This document shows, piece after piece, positions 44,080-53,006 of a DNA stretch of 64,000 nucleotides (positions are counted from its first letter, which is position 1; every line of letters begins with the position of its first letter). The translations under genes were made by a program, and so were the position numbers. Below the pieces are notes generated by a model. The model saw nothing but the letters and a program-made list of their open reading frames with translations. It had not been told where the DNA came from and did not search any database. The DNA comes from LVI-A0039 sp033105485 (GTDB lineage Bacteria; Bacillota_I; Bacilli_A; UBA3375): the NCBI GenBank assembly GCA_033105485.1, contig CP136956.1, positions 1,550,001-1,614,000 of the forward strand. The letters run 5' to 3'.

Positions 44080-44668
44080 CTATTTTATATCTAATTAAAG
44101 TTTTATATTTGTCTTCAGTAACTCGCCTAAAGTCGCTTAAATAAATTTCATGATGACTATCATTTACGAACTTATAACCCTCTTGATTTAAGTGCTGTTC
44201 AAGTTTAGCAACACTTTCAGGTTCACTGTCAAAACTACCGATGTGTAAGATTTGTCCGCATAACCCTTCTTCTATATATTTAAATTCTACTTCTTTAATA
44301 TAGTCATTTTTAGATTGCAACTTTTGCTGATATTCTAAAAATATTTGCTCTGTAACAAAGTCAGGTTGAACAATAAAGATTTCATATGTAAGTGTATCTT
44401 TATCTTGAGTATACTCAAGTCCTGTGTTTGTGCTCCAAAATCCTTCTAATGGACCAACTGTATACGTGTAATAACCTTCAATTGGTTGATTTCGATAACT
44501 CATTCGGAATCCGTAACTTAGTTGATATAATGCTGATATGTGGCTCTCAAATAAAGGGTTAGTATTAGGATTTCCTTCACCTTTAATTGAGATTATTGGA
44601 ATTTTAGGAAGTTCTAAAATTTGTGGTTTTTTAAGCGCTCGATAATACGGTTTATACTGTGTTTTCAT
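44069..44668 (-). CDS. GyrI-like small-molecule-binding domain protein
   Basis: This 199-residue protein has the GyrI-like pattern IISIKGEGNPNTNPLFESHISALYQLSYGFR, then EGYYTYTVGPLEGFW and a C-terminal HHEIYLSDFRR. This group of stand-alone GyrI-like proteins (COG4832 type) binds small compounds; exact ligand and role are unknown. It lies 12 bases downstream of feoB on the same strand and could be co-transcribed. Confidence 0.75.
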   Translation of the reverse strand: MKTQYKPYYRALKKPQILELPKIPIISIKGEGNPNTNPLFESHISALYQLSYGFRMSYRNQPIEGYYTYTVGPLEGFWSTNTGLEYTQDKDTLTYEIFIVQPDFVTEQIFLEYQQKLQSKNDYIKEVEFKYIEEGLCGQILHIGSFDSEPESVAKLEQHLNQEGYKFVNDSHHEIYLSDFRRVTEDKYKTLIRYKIEKV

Positions 44669-44680
44669 ACATCTCCTTTT

Positions 44681-46654
44681 TTAGAAAATTAATTGTGCAA
44701 TGTGGTAAACGATAAATGAGATTGAATATCCGATACCTAAACTCATTGCTACTGAATAGACTACGTATTTTACCTTTTTAGTTTCTGAATAAATTGCACC
44801 TAATGTTGCAAGACAAGGTATATATAATAATACAAATGTCATAAACGATAAAGCAGAAGCTGCTGTAAACTCTGTTGCTAATACAGCTGATAATGCATCC
44901 ATGTTTGTAGTTCCATACATAACGATTAGTGCTGAGATTGCAAGTTCTTTAGCTAGAATTGAAACAACTAAAGCGCTAAAGGCTTGAACTGTTCCGAATC
45001 CAAGAGGTGTCAAAATGAAGCTGAATTGTTGACCTAATAACCCAACGAAAGAATCATTAATATCAGTTGTAAATCCATTTAAACCAAATGATGAAACAGC
45101 CCATAAACCTAGTGATCCTAAGAAAATGATTGTTCCGGCTCTAGTTAAGAATGATTTAACTTTAATCCATGTTAAACGAACAAAGTATTTAGCTTGAACT
45201 TTTTTATACTTAGGTAAGGAAATGATTGTTTGTAACTCTTTATCATTGTATATAATTTTATCAATTATAAAAGCAACTGCAATTGCAACGAAGATTCCTA
45301 GTAAATATAGGAATAATAATATTAATGTTTGGTTTTGATCAAAGAATATTTCAGTGAAAATTAGATATACAGGTAATCTTGCACTACATGAGATAAACGG
45401 TGATGCTAAAATAGTAGCAATTCTTTTCTTCTCACTAGTAATAGTTCTTGTTCCCATGATTCCAATAACATTACATCCGAATCCAGAAATAAATGGAATT
45501 ATAGAACTAGATGAAATCCCAATCTTATTAAATAAGTTTTCAAATAGGGCGTTAACACGTGCAAAGTATCCGATACTTTCAAATAGTGTTAGCATCGCAA
45601 ATAAAATAATAATTTGTGGTAAGAAAACAAGTACTCCACCAACTCCGGCAATTGCTCCATCAATAATAAATGAAGTAACTATTTCGCTTGCACCGATTGT
45701 ATTTAAGATGTTAGCAACAATATCAGAAAAGTATGTAACTCCACCATCAACAACATCCTGTAAAACTCCACCAGTTACGGCAACAAAGAAGACTAGATAC
45801 ATTACAAATATAAAGATTACAAATCCCCATACACGGTGAAGTGCATATTTATCAAATACGTTATTCATAAATGGCATTTGATCAACTTCTTGTTTTTTTG
45901 TATAGTTATCAGTAAGTAGTTCAGTAATAAAATTTCTTCTAATTTGGAAACATAAACCACTTATTGAACGTGCTAAGTCTTGTCCAACTATCTCATGTTG
46001 AAGATCAAATTTCACTTTCATAGTTTGCTGATGATTACTAAAGAACTCAAGTAAATGATTATCACCTTGTAAAAATTGAATAGCATAAAAACGAGGAGAA
46101 ATTCCTCCTTGAATCTTATCAGAAATAACATTCTTTTCAATTGCCGTTATTGCAGTTTCAATTAACTGCCCATAATCCAACTTAAAGTTATTTTGTCTGA
46201 AACTAGTTACATGTTTTAAATCATCTCCATATGTATGATGATTAGATTTTACTAGATTTACGTTTAGAAGGTTACTTAGAGCATCTAAATTTACAGTTCC
46301 TTCAAAGATATCATCTAAATTTAGAATTGCATTTACAGGACGCCCAGTTTCTAGAAGATCAATTAGTAAATATAAGTTGCGTTTTAAATCGCTAATGTTA
46401 ATCACATCAATAATTCCATCACAGTGTTCAGATAGTAATGCTTTTTGTGATACATCGTCAGCAACAGTAAATGTATTTATTGAGTAAACACCTGGTACAT
46501 CGATTAGTTCCCCATCACCACTACGTAGATTTGCTGACTTTTTAGATACAGTAACTCCTTCGAAGTTACTAACAATTTCACTTGAATTAGTTAAGTGATT
46601 GAAAACACTTGTTTTCCCAACGTTTGGATTACCAAATAATAAGTATTTATTCAT
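44681..46654 (-). CDS. feoB: Ferrous iron transport protein B
   Basis: This 657-residue protein has an N-terminal G domain with FGNPNVGKTSVFNHLT (G1), FEGVTVSK (G2), IDVPGVYS (G3) and NLDD (G4). The membrane part has two Gate motifs (GGVLVFLPQIIILFAML, GTIIFLGSLGLWAVSSFG) and GCNVIGIMGTRTI. FeoB imports Fe2+. ATG 46654 is preferred over an upstream TTG because GAGG precedes it. It overlaps feoA by eight bases. Confidence 0.95.
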   Translation of the reverse strand: MNKYLLFGNPNVGKTSVFNHLTNSSEIVSNFEGVTVSKKSANLRSGDGELIDVPGVYSINTFTVADDVSQKALLSEHCDGIIDVINISDLKRNLYLLIDLLETGRPVNAILNLDDIFEGTVNLDALSNLLNVNLVKSNHHTYGDDLKHVTSFRQNNFKLDYGQLIETAITAIEKNVISDKIQGGISPRFYAIQFLQGDNHLLEFFSNHQQTMKVKFDLQHEIVGQDLARSISGLCFQIRRNFITELLTDNYTKKQEVDQMPFMNNVFDKYALHRVWGFVIFIFVMYLVFFVAVTGGVLQDVVDGGVTYFSDIVANILNTIGASEIVTSFIIDGAIAGVGGVLVFLPQIIILFAMLTLFESIGYFARVNALFENLFNKIGISSSSIIPFISGFGCNVIGIMGTRTITSEKKRIATILASPFISCSARLPVYLIFTEIFFDQNQTLILLFLYLLGIFVAIAVAFIIDKIIYNDKELQTIISLPKYKKVQAKYFVRLTWIKVKSFLTRAGTIIFLGSLGLWAVSSFGLNGFTTDINDSFVGLLGQQFSFILTPLGFGTVQAFSALVVSILAKELAISALIVMYGTTNMDALSAVLATEFTAASALSFMTFVLLYIPCLATLGAIYSETKKVKYVVYSVAMSLGIGYSISFIVYHIAQLIF

Positions 46655-46874
46655 AATCAACCTCGATTCGTTGTGCTAAGGGTTCATTAATATAAAATTG
46701 ATTGTCACCAATTCTAATGTAATAGGCTTTTTTAAAGCTGTTTAACTGTAAAAACTCGACTTGTTCCCCGATAATTAAACCGTAGTTATTTAAAGTTGCT
46801 TCTTCTTTAGCATTCTCGTATAATATTCCACTTATTATTAAGTAAGTATTTTGCTTGACTTCTGTTAGTTTCAT
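46647..46874 (-). CDS. feoA: Ferrous iron transport protein A
   Basis: This 75-residue protein resembles FeoA, a small SH3-like domain (MKLTEVKQNTYLIISGI, YGLIIGEQVEFLQLNS, YYIRIGDNQFYINEPLAQRI). FeoA interacts with FeoB. ATG 46874 follows AAAGGAG. It is translationally coupled to feoB. A TATAAT on the minus strand (46892-46897) lies close upstream, but no clear Fur or FeoC site is seen. Confidence 0.9.
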   Translation of the reverse strand: MKLTEVKQNTYLIISGILYENAKEEATLNNYGLIIGEQVEFLQLNSFKKAYYIRIGDNQFYINEPLAQRIEVDYE

Positions 46875-46994
46875 GTTTACTCCTTTCTCCAATTATAGCA
46901 CAACCTTAATTATAATGTGTATAAATAAAATTTTTTTAGATAAAACATTACAATAAATAACGTGTGTTATAATATATTAATGAAAAGAGGTCAC

Positions 46995-49277
46995 ATGGAA
47001 GTTTTATCACCAGTAAAAAATTTAGAGGCGGCAAAAGTCGTAATTGGAGCAGGAGCAGATGCTATTTATTTTGCATCACCTAGTTTCGGAGCAAGAACAA
47101 AAGCATCAATCGAAGTAGAAGAGGCTAAACAATTAATCAAGTATGCAAAAGATAACAATGTTGCAACGTATGCAGCATTTAATACAGTTGTATTTGATGA
47201 TGAATTAGAACAATTCTTTGCAGAAATTGATCAATTATATCAAGCAGGGTTAGATGCAGTAATCGTACAAGATTTCAGTTTTATTAACTTATTAAAGCAA
47301 TACTACCCTGATATGGAAGTACATGCATCAACGCAAATGCATATTCACAATACAGAAGCAGCTACTTTAATTAAAGAAGAAGGTAGTAACCGTGTTGTGG
47401 TTCCAAGAGAAATGAACTATGATCGTATTAAGAAAATCAAAGAAGCAACTGATTTAGAAATAGAAGCATTTGTGCATGGAGCGTTATGTGTAAGTTATTC
47501 AGGACAATGTTATGACTCAACATTATTAGATCAAAAATCTGCAAACCGTGGACGTTGTTCACAATATTGTCGTATGCCTCAATATACTATTTATGAACCA
47601 ACTGGTAAAACAATTTCTAGTGGTGAGTATCCTTTAAACTTAAAAGATCAAAATAATATTGAAAACTTAGACAAATATCAAGCTGCAGGTGTAGATTCAC
47701 TTAAAATTGAAGGGCGTTTAAAGTCTGTAGATTACGCATATCAAACAACTAAGGCATATAAGCAAAAGTTACAAGGAATGGATAGTTTAGACTTAACTGA
47801 AGTATACAATCGTGAATTCACAGATGGTCGTATTAATGGAACTAATGGACGTGAACTTGTTAACTTATACCGTCCAAACAATAATGGGAAGTTAATTGGT
47901 AAAGTAGTTCAAGTTGAAATTAATAAAGCAAAGAGCCTACAATATTACCCTTATGCAATTTCAATTCAATTAAACGATGGTGTTACTTTAAACTCGCATG
48001 ACAATATTCGTTATGTTGCAGAAGATTTTGAAGATGGTCAGTTAGTTGAGCAATTTAAAGTATTAAAAGATAACTTAGTACTTGTATTCTCAAAAGTAAA
48101 GCCAGAAGTTGAAGATGAAGTGTTTAGAACTGTAAACGCGAGTATTATGACAGAAGCTAAGGAAGCATCAAAAGTAACAAATAGAAACGAAGTTAAATTA
48201 AACTTATTCTTAAAGAACAATGTTTTATTCTATGCTTTAGAAAATGGGCGTCCAATCAATACTCAAATTAAGTTTGAGAAAGCACAAAATAAACCGACAA
48301 CTAAAGAAGAAATTTTACAAAAGTTAGCGAAAACTAAAAATACACCGTATGATTTAGTGGTTGAAGATTTCAGGTATAATGATGATATGTTCTGTCAAAT
48401 TTCTAAAATTAATAATATGAAAAAACAAATAATCGAAGAGATTATCGAGTCTAGTAATGAAATCAAATTCAGTAACATCGTAGATTTACCAACTAAAAGC
48501 TTAGAAGCAAACAGTAAGGAATCAGAAGTATATGTTGAAGTTCAAACTAAAGAACAATATGAAACTGTAAGTGAAAACTTAGATGGGGCATACATATTAA
48601 TTGCTGATAGTGACTTAGCATTGTCAATTGAACCAACTGCAAATGATTACTATGTAACACCTTCAGTGATTTATGATGATGAAAGCGAAGAAGTGTACGC
48701 TATTTGTGAAAAATTTGATAATATTGTTGCAAGTGAAATTGGTGTATACAACAAGTTTAAAGATACTAAAAATGTTATTACCAACTATACATTTAATACA
48801 ACAAACTATATTAATCAACAAAAATTAATTGAGTCTGGTGTAAGTAAAACATTATTATCAATTGAACTTAACTCAGAAAAGTTATCGCAATTTGGTAATG
48901 ATAATTCTATTGTGAATGTATATGGTCGTATTCCAGTAATGATGATGGATTACTGTCCAATTAATATGAAGAAAACTGATAGTTGTGGATCATGTACAAA
49001 ATGTCGTGAAGGTGATTATCACTTAGAAGATAAACTTGGTCGTATCTTCCCATTAGCATATGCTGGAAATAATCGTATTGCAATGTTAAGTAGAAAACCA
49101 ATCAGTTTATTAAGTAAGCAAACAGAATTAGAAGAAATGGGAATTACAAACTTCCACATTAGATTTACTACAGAAGATAGATATGATGTTGAAGATGTAA
49201 TTGATAATTTCTTAGATGAAACAAATGATTTATCATTTGAAGTAAACACAGGAAGTTACCACAAACATACTTTATAA
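46995..49277 (+). CDS. U32 family peptidase / RlhA-like rRNA hydroxylation protein
   Basis: This 760-residue protein has the U32 motif EAFVHGALCVSYSGQCYDS with RGRCSQYCR (clustered cysteines near residues 165-195) and SLKIEGRLKS near 235. Another Cys cluster is near residue 655 (DYCPINMKKTDSCGSCTKC). U32 proteins were annotated as collagenases, but E. coli RlhA is needed for 5-hydroxycytidine at C2501 of 23S rRNA. The length matches full RlhA-type proteins. ATG 46995 follows AAGAGG. Confidence 0.88.
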   Translation: MEVLSPVKNLEAAKVVIGAGADAIYFASPSFGARTKASIEVEEAKQLIKYAKDNNVATYAAFNTVVFDDELEQFFAEIDQLYQAGLDAVIVQDFSFINLLKQYYPDMEVHASTQMHIHNTEAATLIKEEGSNRVVVPREMNYDRIKKIKEATDLEIEAFVHGALCVSYSGQCYDSTLLDQKSANRGRCSQYCRMPQYTIYEPTGKTISSGEYPLNLKDQNNIENLDKYQAAGVDSLKIEGRLKSVDYAYQTTKAYKQKLQGMDSLDLTEVYNREFTDGRINGTNGRELVNLYRPNNNGKLIGKVVQVEINKAKSLQYYPYAISIQLNDGVTLNSHDNIRYVAEDFEDGQLVEQFKVLKDNLVLVFSKVKPEVEDEVFRTVNASIMTEAKEASKVTNRNEVKLNLFLKNNVLFYALENGRPINTQIKFEKAQNKPTTKEEILQKLAKTKNTPYDLVVEDFRYNDDMFCQISKINNMKKQIIEEIIESSNEIKFSNIVDLPTKSLEANSKESEVYVEVQTKEQYETVSENLDGAYILIADSDLALSIEPTANDYYVTPSVIYDDESEEVYAICEKFDNIVASEIGVYNKFKDTKNVITNYTFNTTNYINQQKLIESGVSKTLLSIELNSEKLSQFGNDNSIVNVYGRIPVMMMDYCPINMKKTDSCGSCTKCREGDYHLEDKLGRIFPLAYAGNNRIAMLSRKPISLLSKQTELEEMGITNFHIRFTTEDRYDVEDVIDNFLDETNDLSFEVNTGSYHKHTL

Positions 49278-49285
49278 TAAAAGAA

Positions 49286-49316
49286 AGCCACTCTCAATTT
49301 GAGGGTGGCTATTTTT
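49286..49316. terminator. Terminator after the U32 gene
   Basis: AGCCACTCTCA (49286-49296) pairs with TGAGGGTGGCT (49300-49310, one G-U), followed by TTTTT. It may also end the leftward small membrane gene. Confidence 0.88.
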
Positions 49317-49449
49317 ATGATATTTGTAATTCACTGACTACTTCATCCTCTTCTAAATATGTAGGTTCATTTACTAGTAAGATAATGTTTATAAAAATAA
49401 GGATTGCAGCTAAGACAAAAATAAGTAATGCGATTATATGTTTATTCAT
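49315..49449 (-). CDS. Small single-pass membrane protein (44 aa), unknown
   Basis: This short gene starts MNKHIIALLIFVLAAILIF and continues with a hydrophobic stretch to residue 27, then an acidic tail PTYLEEDEVVSELQ. The ATG has a consensus site (AAGGAG, 6 bases before) and a TATAAT on the minus strand (49462-49467). It sits in a gap that would otherwise be empty. Single-helix membrane microproteins often modulate a larger membrane protein, but no partner is evident. The clean start signals make it likely real. Confidence 0.7.
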   Translation of the reverse strand: MNKHIIALLIFVLAAILIFINIILLVNEPTYLEEDEVVSELQIS

Positions 49450-49524
49450 TGGAACTCCTTAATTATAGTTTACCAAAAAAAAGTTATTTTTAGGTAAATG
49501 TTATATACATGGTTAGGAGGGAAA

Positions 49525-49923
49525 ATGAAAATATTTAAAGGAATTGTAAAGAAGGTGCCTAAAGATGAGCACTTTGAAAGTTATGAAAAAGGAATTATTG
49601 AAATGTCAGAAGTAAAATTGATTGATACACTAATTGAATGCGAAAGTGAAAAAGGAAATTTTGAGGTGTTACCAATTAGGTTATCATATCAAGAATTAGA
49701 TAATAATGGAAATGAAAAGTACACGTATGATGATGAAGCAGATGTTTATTTGAAAGCATACAGACAGACCCCAATATTGTATGCCCGTGGAAAAGAAATG
49801 AGAATATTAATCGAACTTGGGGAGTATAGTCCAGTAAAGATTATAGCTAGGGAAAATGTTGAAAGTGAAAAAGTTTTTTATAAAATCGAGTGTGTCCAAA
49901 ATCAACATTGTGGTTTAGAATGA
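49525..49923 (+). CDS. Hypothetical protein
   Basis: This 132-residue protein begins MKIFKGIVKKVPKDEHFESYE after a strong TTAGGAGG site. It looks like a soluble, strand-rich acidic domain (VLPIRLSYQELDNN, AYRQTPILYARGKEMRILIELGEYSPVKI). No family is recognised. Its stop TGA is the only TGA stop in the intact chromosomal genes outside the IS and island. The stop overlaps the start of the next gene (ATGATGA), suggesting coupling. Confidence 0.6.
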   Translation: MKIFKGIVKKVPKDEHFESYEKGIIEMSEVKLIDTLIECESEKGNFEVLPIRLSYQELDNNGNEKYTYDDEADVYLKAYRQTPILYARGKEMRILIELGEYSPVKIIARENVESEKVFYKIECVQNQHCGLE

Positions 49924-50288
49924 TGACAACGCAGCTAATTCTTTTCTTTATGGCAATTGAAGATATAAGGACTATGCAAGTTTCAGAAGTTTATCAAATT
50001 GTATTACTAGGATGGGTACTTTTAAGTGGCCAAGGTTCAATTGTATTATTATTACTAAGTGCACTTGTTTATGGAAGTTATTTACTAATCAGAAAGAAGT
50101 TCAATACTAAAATTGGTGGTGCTGATGTAAAGATATTTTGTATTTTATTGTTATTAGGATTTAAAGTTGTGATTCTAACTGCATTCTGGGCTAGTTTAAC
50201 TGGCTTGATTTATTCGCTAGTAACACACAATAAGAAAATACCTTTTGTACCATTTATATGGATTGGATACTGTCTTGCCTTCATTTAA
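49920..50288 (+). CDS. Short A24 prepilin-peptidase-domain protein (ComC-like)
   Basis: This protein of about 122 residues has the two A24 aspartate motifs: FFMAIEDIRTMQV near residue 12 and KIGGADVKIFCI (GxGD-like, GGAD) near 68, between membrane helices. A24 peptidases cleave prepilin leader peptides. The N-terminal domain of PilD/ComC with its cysteines and methylase region is missing. The start is one of two ATGs (49920 or 49923), overlapping the upstream stop. Neighbouring radC recalls the comC-radC region of Bacillus. No pilin gene is nearby. Confidence 0.75.
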   Translation: MMTTQLILFFMAIEDIRTMQVSEVYQIVLLGWVLLSGQGSIVLLLLSALVYGSYLLIRKKFNTKIGGADVKIFCILLLLGFKVVILTAFWASLTGLIYSLVTHNKKIPFVPFIWIGYCLAFI

Positions 50289-50292
50289 AACG

Positions 50293-50958
50293 ATGAATGA
50301 CAACTTAAAACCAAGAGAAAAATTAAAACATACTGATATAAATAATTTATCAGATGCAGAGTTACTGGCAATTATAATTGGATCAGGAACAAAGGAAAGT
50401 GATGTGATGCAAACAGCGCATACATTGCTTATGGAATGTAATGGACTCAATCAAATGCAATCTTGTACATTAGAACAATTTAAGGAAATGCATGGAATTG
50501 GTGAGGCGAAAGCTTCTATTTTATTTACTATCTTTGAAATTAGTAAACGTGCTAATAAGCAGAAATTTTACTTAGATAAGTTGCAATTAAACAAACCGGA
50601 GAAAGTTGAGGAGTTATGTAATGATATGAAGGATTATAACCAGGAAAAAGTTGTAGTTCTTTGTTTGAATATAAGGATGGAATTGATTTCACGAACTGAA
50701 GTTTATGTAGGGGAAATAGCCTCGGTTACAATTGAACCGCGAGAGATTTTTAAAACTGTTTTCTTAAAAAGTGCATATGGATTTATCTTAGTTCACAACC
50801 ATCCTTCTGGTTACAGTGAACCGAGTGAAGATGATTATACATCAACGAAAGCAATAATAAGATGTGCTAAGCAATTGAATGTTCTCTTTGTTGATCACAT
50901 CGTAATTGCAAGAGATGGTTATAGTTCAATTCGAGCATTAAAAGGAGACATATTTTAA
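50293..50958 (+). CDS. radC: RadC family JAB domain protein
   Basis: This 222-residue protein has a HhH-like N-terminal region (LSDAELLAIIIGSG, GIGEAKA) and the JAB/MPN metal motif VHNHPSGYSEPSEDD near residue 174, then DHIVIARDGYSSIR. RadC proteins were linked to DNA repair, but the role is unclear. ATG 50293 has no evident ribosome-binding site and follows the previous stop by four bases, so it is probably coupled. Confidence 0.9.
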   Translation: MNDNLKPREKLKHTDINNLSDAELLAIIIGSGTKESDVMQTAHTLLMECNGLNQMQSCTLEQFKEMHGIGEAKASILFTIFEISKRANKQKFYLDKLQLNKPEKVEELCNDMKDYNQEKVVVLCLNIRMELISRTEVYVGEIASVTIEPREIFKTVFLKSAYGFILVHNHPSGYSEPSEDDYTSTKAIIRCAKQLNVLFVDHIVIARDGYSSIRALKGDIF

Positions 50959-51020
50959 GAAGATAATAAACATTATGCGTGCTAATAATGTTACAATAGT
51001 AATGTTATAGGAGGGCGCAA

Positions 51021-52544
51021 ATGCAAACGAGCGACAAAAATAAAATCAATGCGAAACTATTAATTTCTAAAATAGCTTTGTTCGCATTTGTTTTGTTACT
51101 ACTATTTACTTATTCGAGTCAAGAATCAAATAATCAGAATTTTGAATTAAACCAAGCAGCATTTTTATATGAAGGAAATGAACTAGTTGGTGTCAATACT
51201 GATGACCGAGCTTTAGAGTTAGAGGCAGCACAAAAAAATAAAGCAGCTGAAGTAAAAGCAGCAGCAGGTGTAACTGACCCTGATACAGCTTTAAGTACAA
51301 AAGTAATAAATACACCATCATTAATTAAGTTCAATTTAACAGATGAAGAGCAAGTTGAGCTTATTGATTATGCAAAACAACAAACAAAAGTATTAGAACA
51401 AGGTTATACATTAACTGTTGATGACAAGTATAAATATTATATCAAAGACAAGGAAACTGTTGAGTGGACGATAGAAAAAATCTTACTTGCATATTTGCCT
51501 GATAAATCATATTTAGACTATTATCAATCAACAGGTAAATTCAAAACATATACACAAGGTGATAAGAAATTTACTGGGATTTCAATCAACAATGATATTA
51601 AAGTCACAGAAGGATATAGTACCGGAAGTTTATATATTGAAAATCAGGAAGACTTGTTATTTAACTTGTTCCATAAAGACCAAAATAAAACATATGACAT
51701 TATTTCTGATAGTGCAAGTATTAAATCTATTAAAAATGATAATGATATGAACGATACAGTGTTTAAAATTAACAATCCAAATCTTGCTGACAATACAGTT
51801 ACATATAATGGACAACAAATCATTACTAATGATTTAGATCCTGTTATAGAAGCTGTCCAAACATTTGAGACAGTTGAATCAGAAACAATTGATTTCGATA
51901 CAGTTCAAGAAGTGGATGAAAGTATGTTAACTGGTCAGTTTGAAGTTAAAACTGAAGGTGAAGAAGGTAAAAAAGAAATCACTTATGAAAATAAAATGGT
52001 TAATGGTGAAGTTGTAAGTACAGAGAAAGTTAATGAAGAAGTTACAGAAAAACCAGTCCACAAAGTTATTTTAGTAGGTGACGGACAAGTTACGAATAGT
52101 GTAACAGTAAATGGTTCAGGAACGAGTAGTACAGACTCAACTTCATTCTCAAACTCAAATGCATCAGCATCAGCTAGTGGATTTATTTGGCCTTCTTCAG
52201 GAACTCGAGTAACATGTCAATATGGATGTTATTCAGGTCATGTCGGAATTGATATTCAATCTTACTACGGAGGTCCAATTTATGCGGCTAAAGATGGTAT
52301 GGTTGTAACATCTGGTTGGAGTAATTATGGTTATGGTTACCACGTTGTAATAGACCATGGTAATGGAGTTAAAACACTATATGCTCACCAAAATCAACCA
52401 CCACCTGTATCTGTAGGTCAATACGTATCACAGGGACAAATGATTGGGTATGAAGGAGCAACAGGAAATGTAACCGGAGAACACTTACACTTCGAAGTAC
52501 AAATAAACGGTACAGCAGTTAATCCATATCCTTATATTGCATAG
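51021..52544 (+). CDS. Membrane-anchored M23 peptidase with G5 domain
   Basis: This 507-residue protein has an N-terminal membrane helix (about 12-33) and a coiled acidic region. It continues with a G5 domain (STEKVNEEVTEKPVHKVILVG, about residues 332-355), a Ser/Ala linker and a C-terminal M23 domain. Zinc motifs are HVGIDIQS and HLHFEVQ, with the YAHQ segment. M23 enzymes cut glycyl or D-Ala-containing cross-bridges of peptidoglycan, so this is a wall-remodelling hydrolase. GGAGGGCGC precedes the ATG. Confidence 0.9.
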   Translation: MQTSDKNKINAKLLISKIALFAFVLLLLFTYSSQESNNQNFELNQAAFLYEGNELVGVNTDDRALELEAAQKNKAAEVKAAAGVTDPDTALSTKVINTPSLIKFNLTDEEQVELIDYAKQQTKVLEQGYTLTVDDKYKYYIKDKETVEWTIEKILLAYLPDKSYLDYYQSTGKFKTYTQGDKKFTGISINNDIKVTEGYSTGSLYIENQEDLLFNLFHKDQNKTYDIISDSASIKSIKNDNDMNDTVFKINNPNLADNTVTYNGQQIITNDLDPVIEAVQTFETVESETIDFDTVQEVDESMLTGQFEVKTEGEEGKKEITYENKMVNGEVVSTEKVNEEVTEKPVHKVILVGDGQVTNSVTVNGSGTSSTDSTSFSNSNASASASGFIWPSSGTRVTCQYGCYSGHVGIDIQSYYGGPIYAAKDGMVVTSGWSNYGYGYHVVIDHGNGVKTLYAHQNQPPPVSVGQYVSQGQMIGYEGATGNVTGEHLHFEVQINGTAVNPYPYIA

Positions 52545-52570
52545 AAAGAATGACAATAGTCATTCTTTTT
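52545..52570 (+). terminator. Terminator of the M23 gene
   Basis: AAAGAATGAC pairs with GTCATTCTTT around AATA, followed by Ts. Confidence 0.92.
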
Positions 52571-52579
52571 ATTTTTTAT

Positions 52580-52608
52580 TTGCAATTATAATAATATTGT
52601 GGTATACT
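52580..52608 (+). promoter_or_regulatory. Promoter of the tRNA-Leu/Tyr/Gln operon
   Basis: TTGCAA (52580-52585), a 17-base spacer and TATACT (52603-52608) preceded by TGG lie 23 bases before tRNA-Leu. Confidence 0.88.
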
Positions 52609-52631
52609 TAATGTGTACGAAAATTACGTAT

Positions 52632-52718
52632 GCCCGAGTGGTGGAATAGGCAGACACGCAGGACTTAAAATCCTGTGCTAGCAATAGCGTACCGGTTCAA
52701 GTCCGGTCTCGGGTACCA
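52632..52718 (+). tRNA. tRNA-Leu (TAA)
   Basis: An 87-nt class II tRNA has a long variable arm (GTGCTAGCAATAGCGT) and anticodon loop CTTAAAA (anticodon TAA). Acceptor GCCCGAG pairs with CTCGGGT, with encoded CCA. Confidence 0.95.
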
Positions 52719-52734
52719 TTTAATTGAATAACGT

Positions 52735-52818
52735 GGAGGGGTAGCGAAGTGGCTAAACGCGGTTGACTGTAACTCAATTCCTTCGGGTTCAGGGGTTCGA
52801 ATCCCTTCCCCTCCACCA
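52735..52818 (+). tRNA. tRNA-Tyr (GTA)
   Basis: An 84-nt class II tRNA has acceptor GGAGGGG / CCCCTCC, anticodon loop CTGTAAC (GTA) and a long variable arm (ATTCCTTCGGGTTC). CCA is encoded. Confidence 0.95.
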
Positions 52819-52829
52819 TTCAAAAATAC

Positions 52830-52904
52830 AGGGCTATCGCCAAGCGGTAAGGCAACGGTTTTTGGTGTCGTCATGCACAGGTTCGAATCCTGTTAGCCCT
52901 GCCA
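52830..52904 (+). tRNA. tRNA-Gln (TTG)
   Basis: A 75-nt tRNA has acceptor AGGGCTA / TAGCCCT, anticodon loop TTTTGGT (TTG) and T-loop GTTCGAATC. The discriminator is G and CCA is encoded. Its 3' end begins the sequence repeated at 62299. Confidence 0.93.
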
Positions 52905-52973
52905 ATATTAAGATGCAGTAATGCATCATTAAGACAGTTTAACTAAAGTTAATTTAGTTAAGCTGTTTTTTTT
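52899..52973 (+). repeat. Left copy of the 75-bp island repeat (attL-like)
   Basis: It runs from CTGCCA of tRNA-Gln through the terminator T-tract and matches 62299-62373 at 70 of 75 positions. Confidence 0.85.
52934..52973 (+). terminator. Terminator of the tRNA-Leu/Tyr/Gln operon
   Basis: ACAGTTTAACTAAA pairs with TTTAGTTAAGCTGT (one G-U) around GTTAA, followed by eight Ts. Confidence 0.9.
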
Positions 52974-53006
52974 ATATCTACGAGTTGTCATTAGAATAGT
53001 CTCTAG

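Noticed and set aside
46875..46994. A Fur box in the feoA / U32 gap
   Set aside because: Only AT-rich near-palindromes are present; none fits the 19-bp Fur consensus well.
52665..52874. A leftward frame across the tRNA-Leu/Tyr/Gln genes
   Set aside because: It is antisense to three clear tRNAs and composed of their complement, a common annotation artefact.
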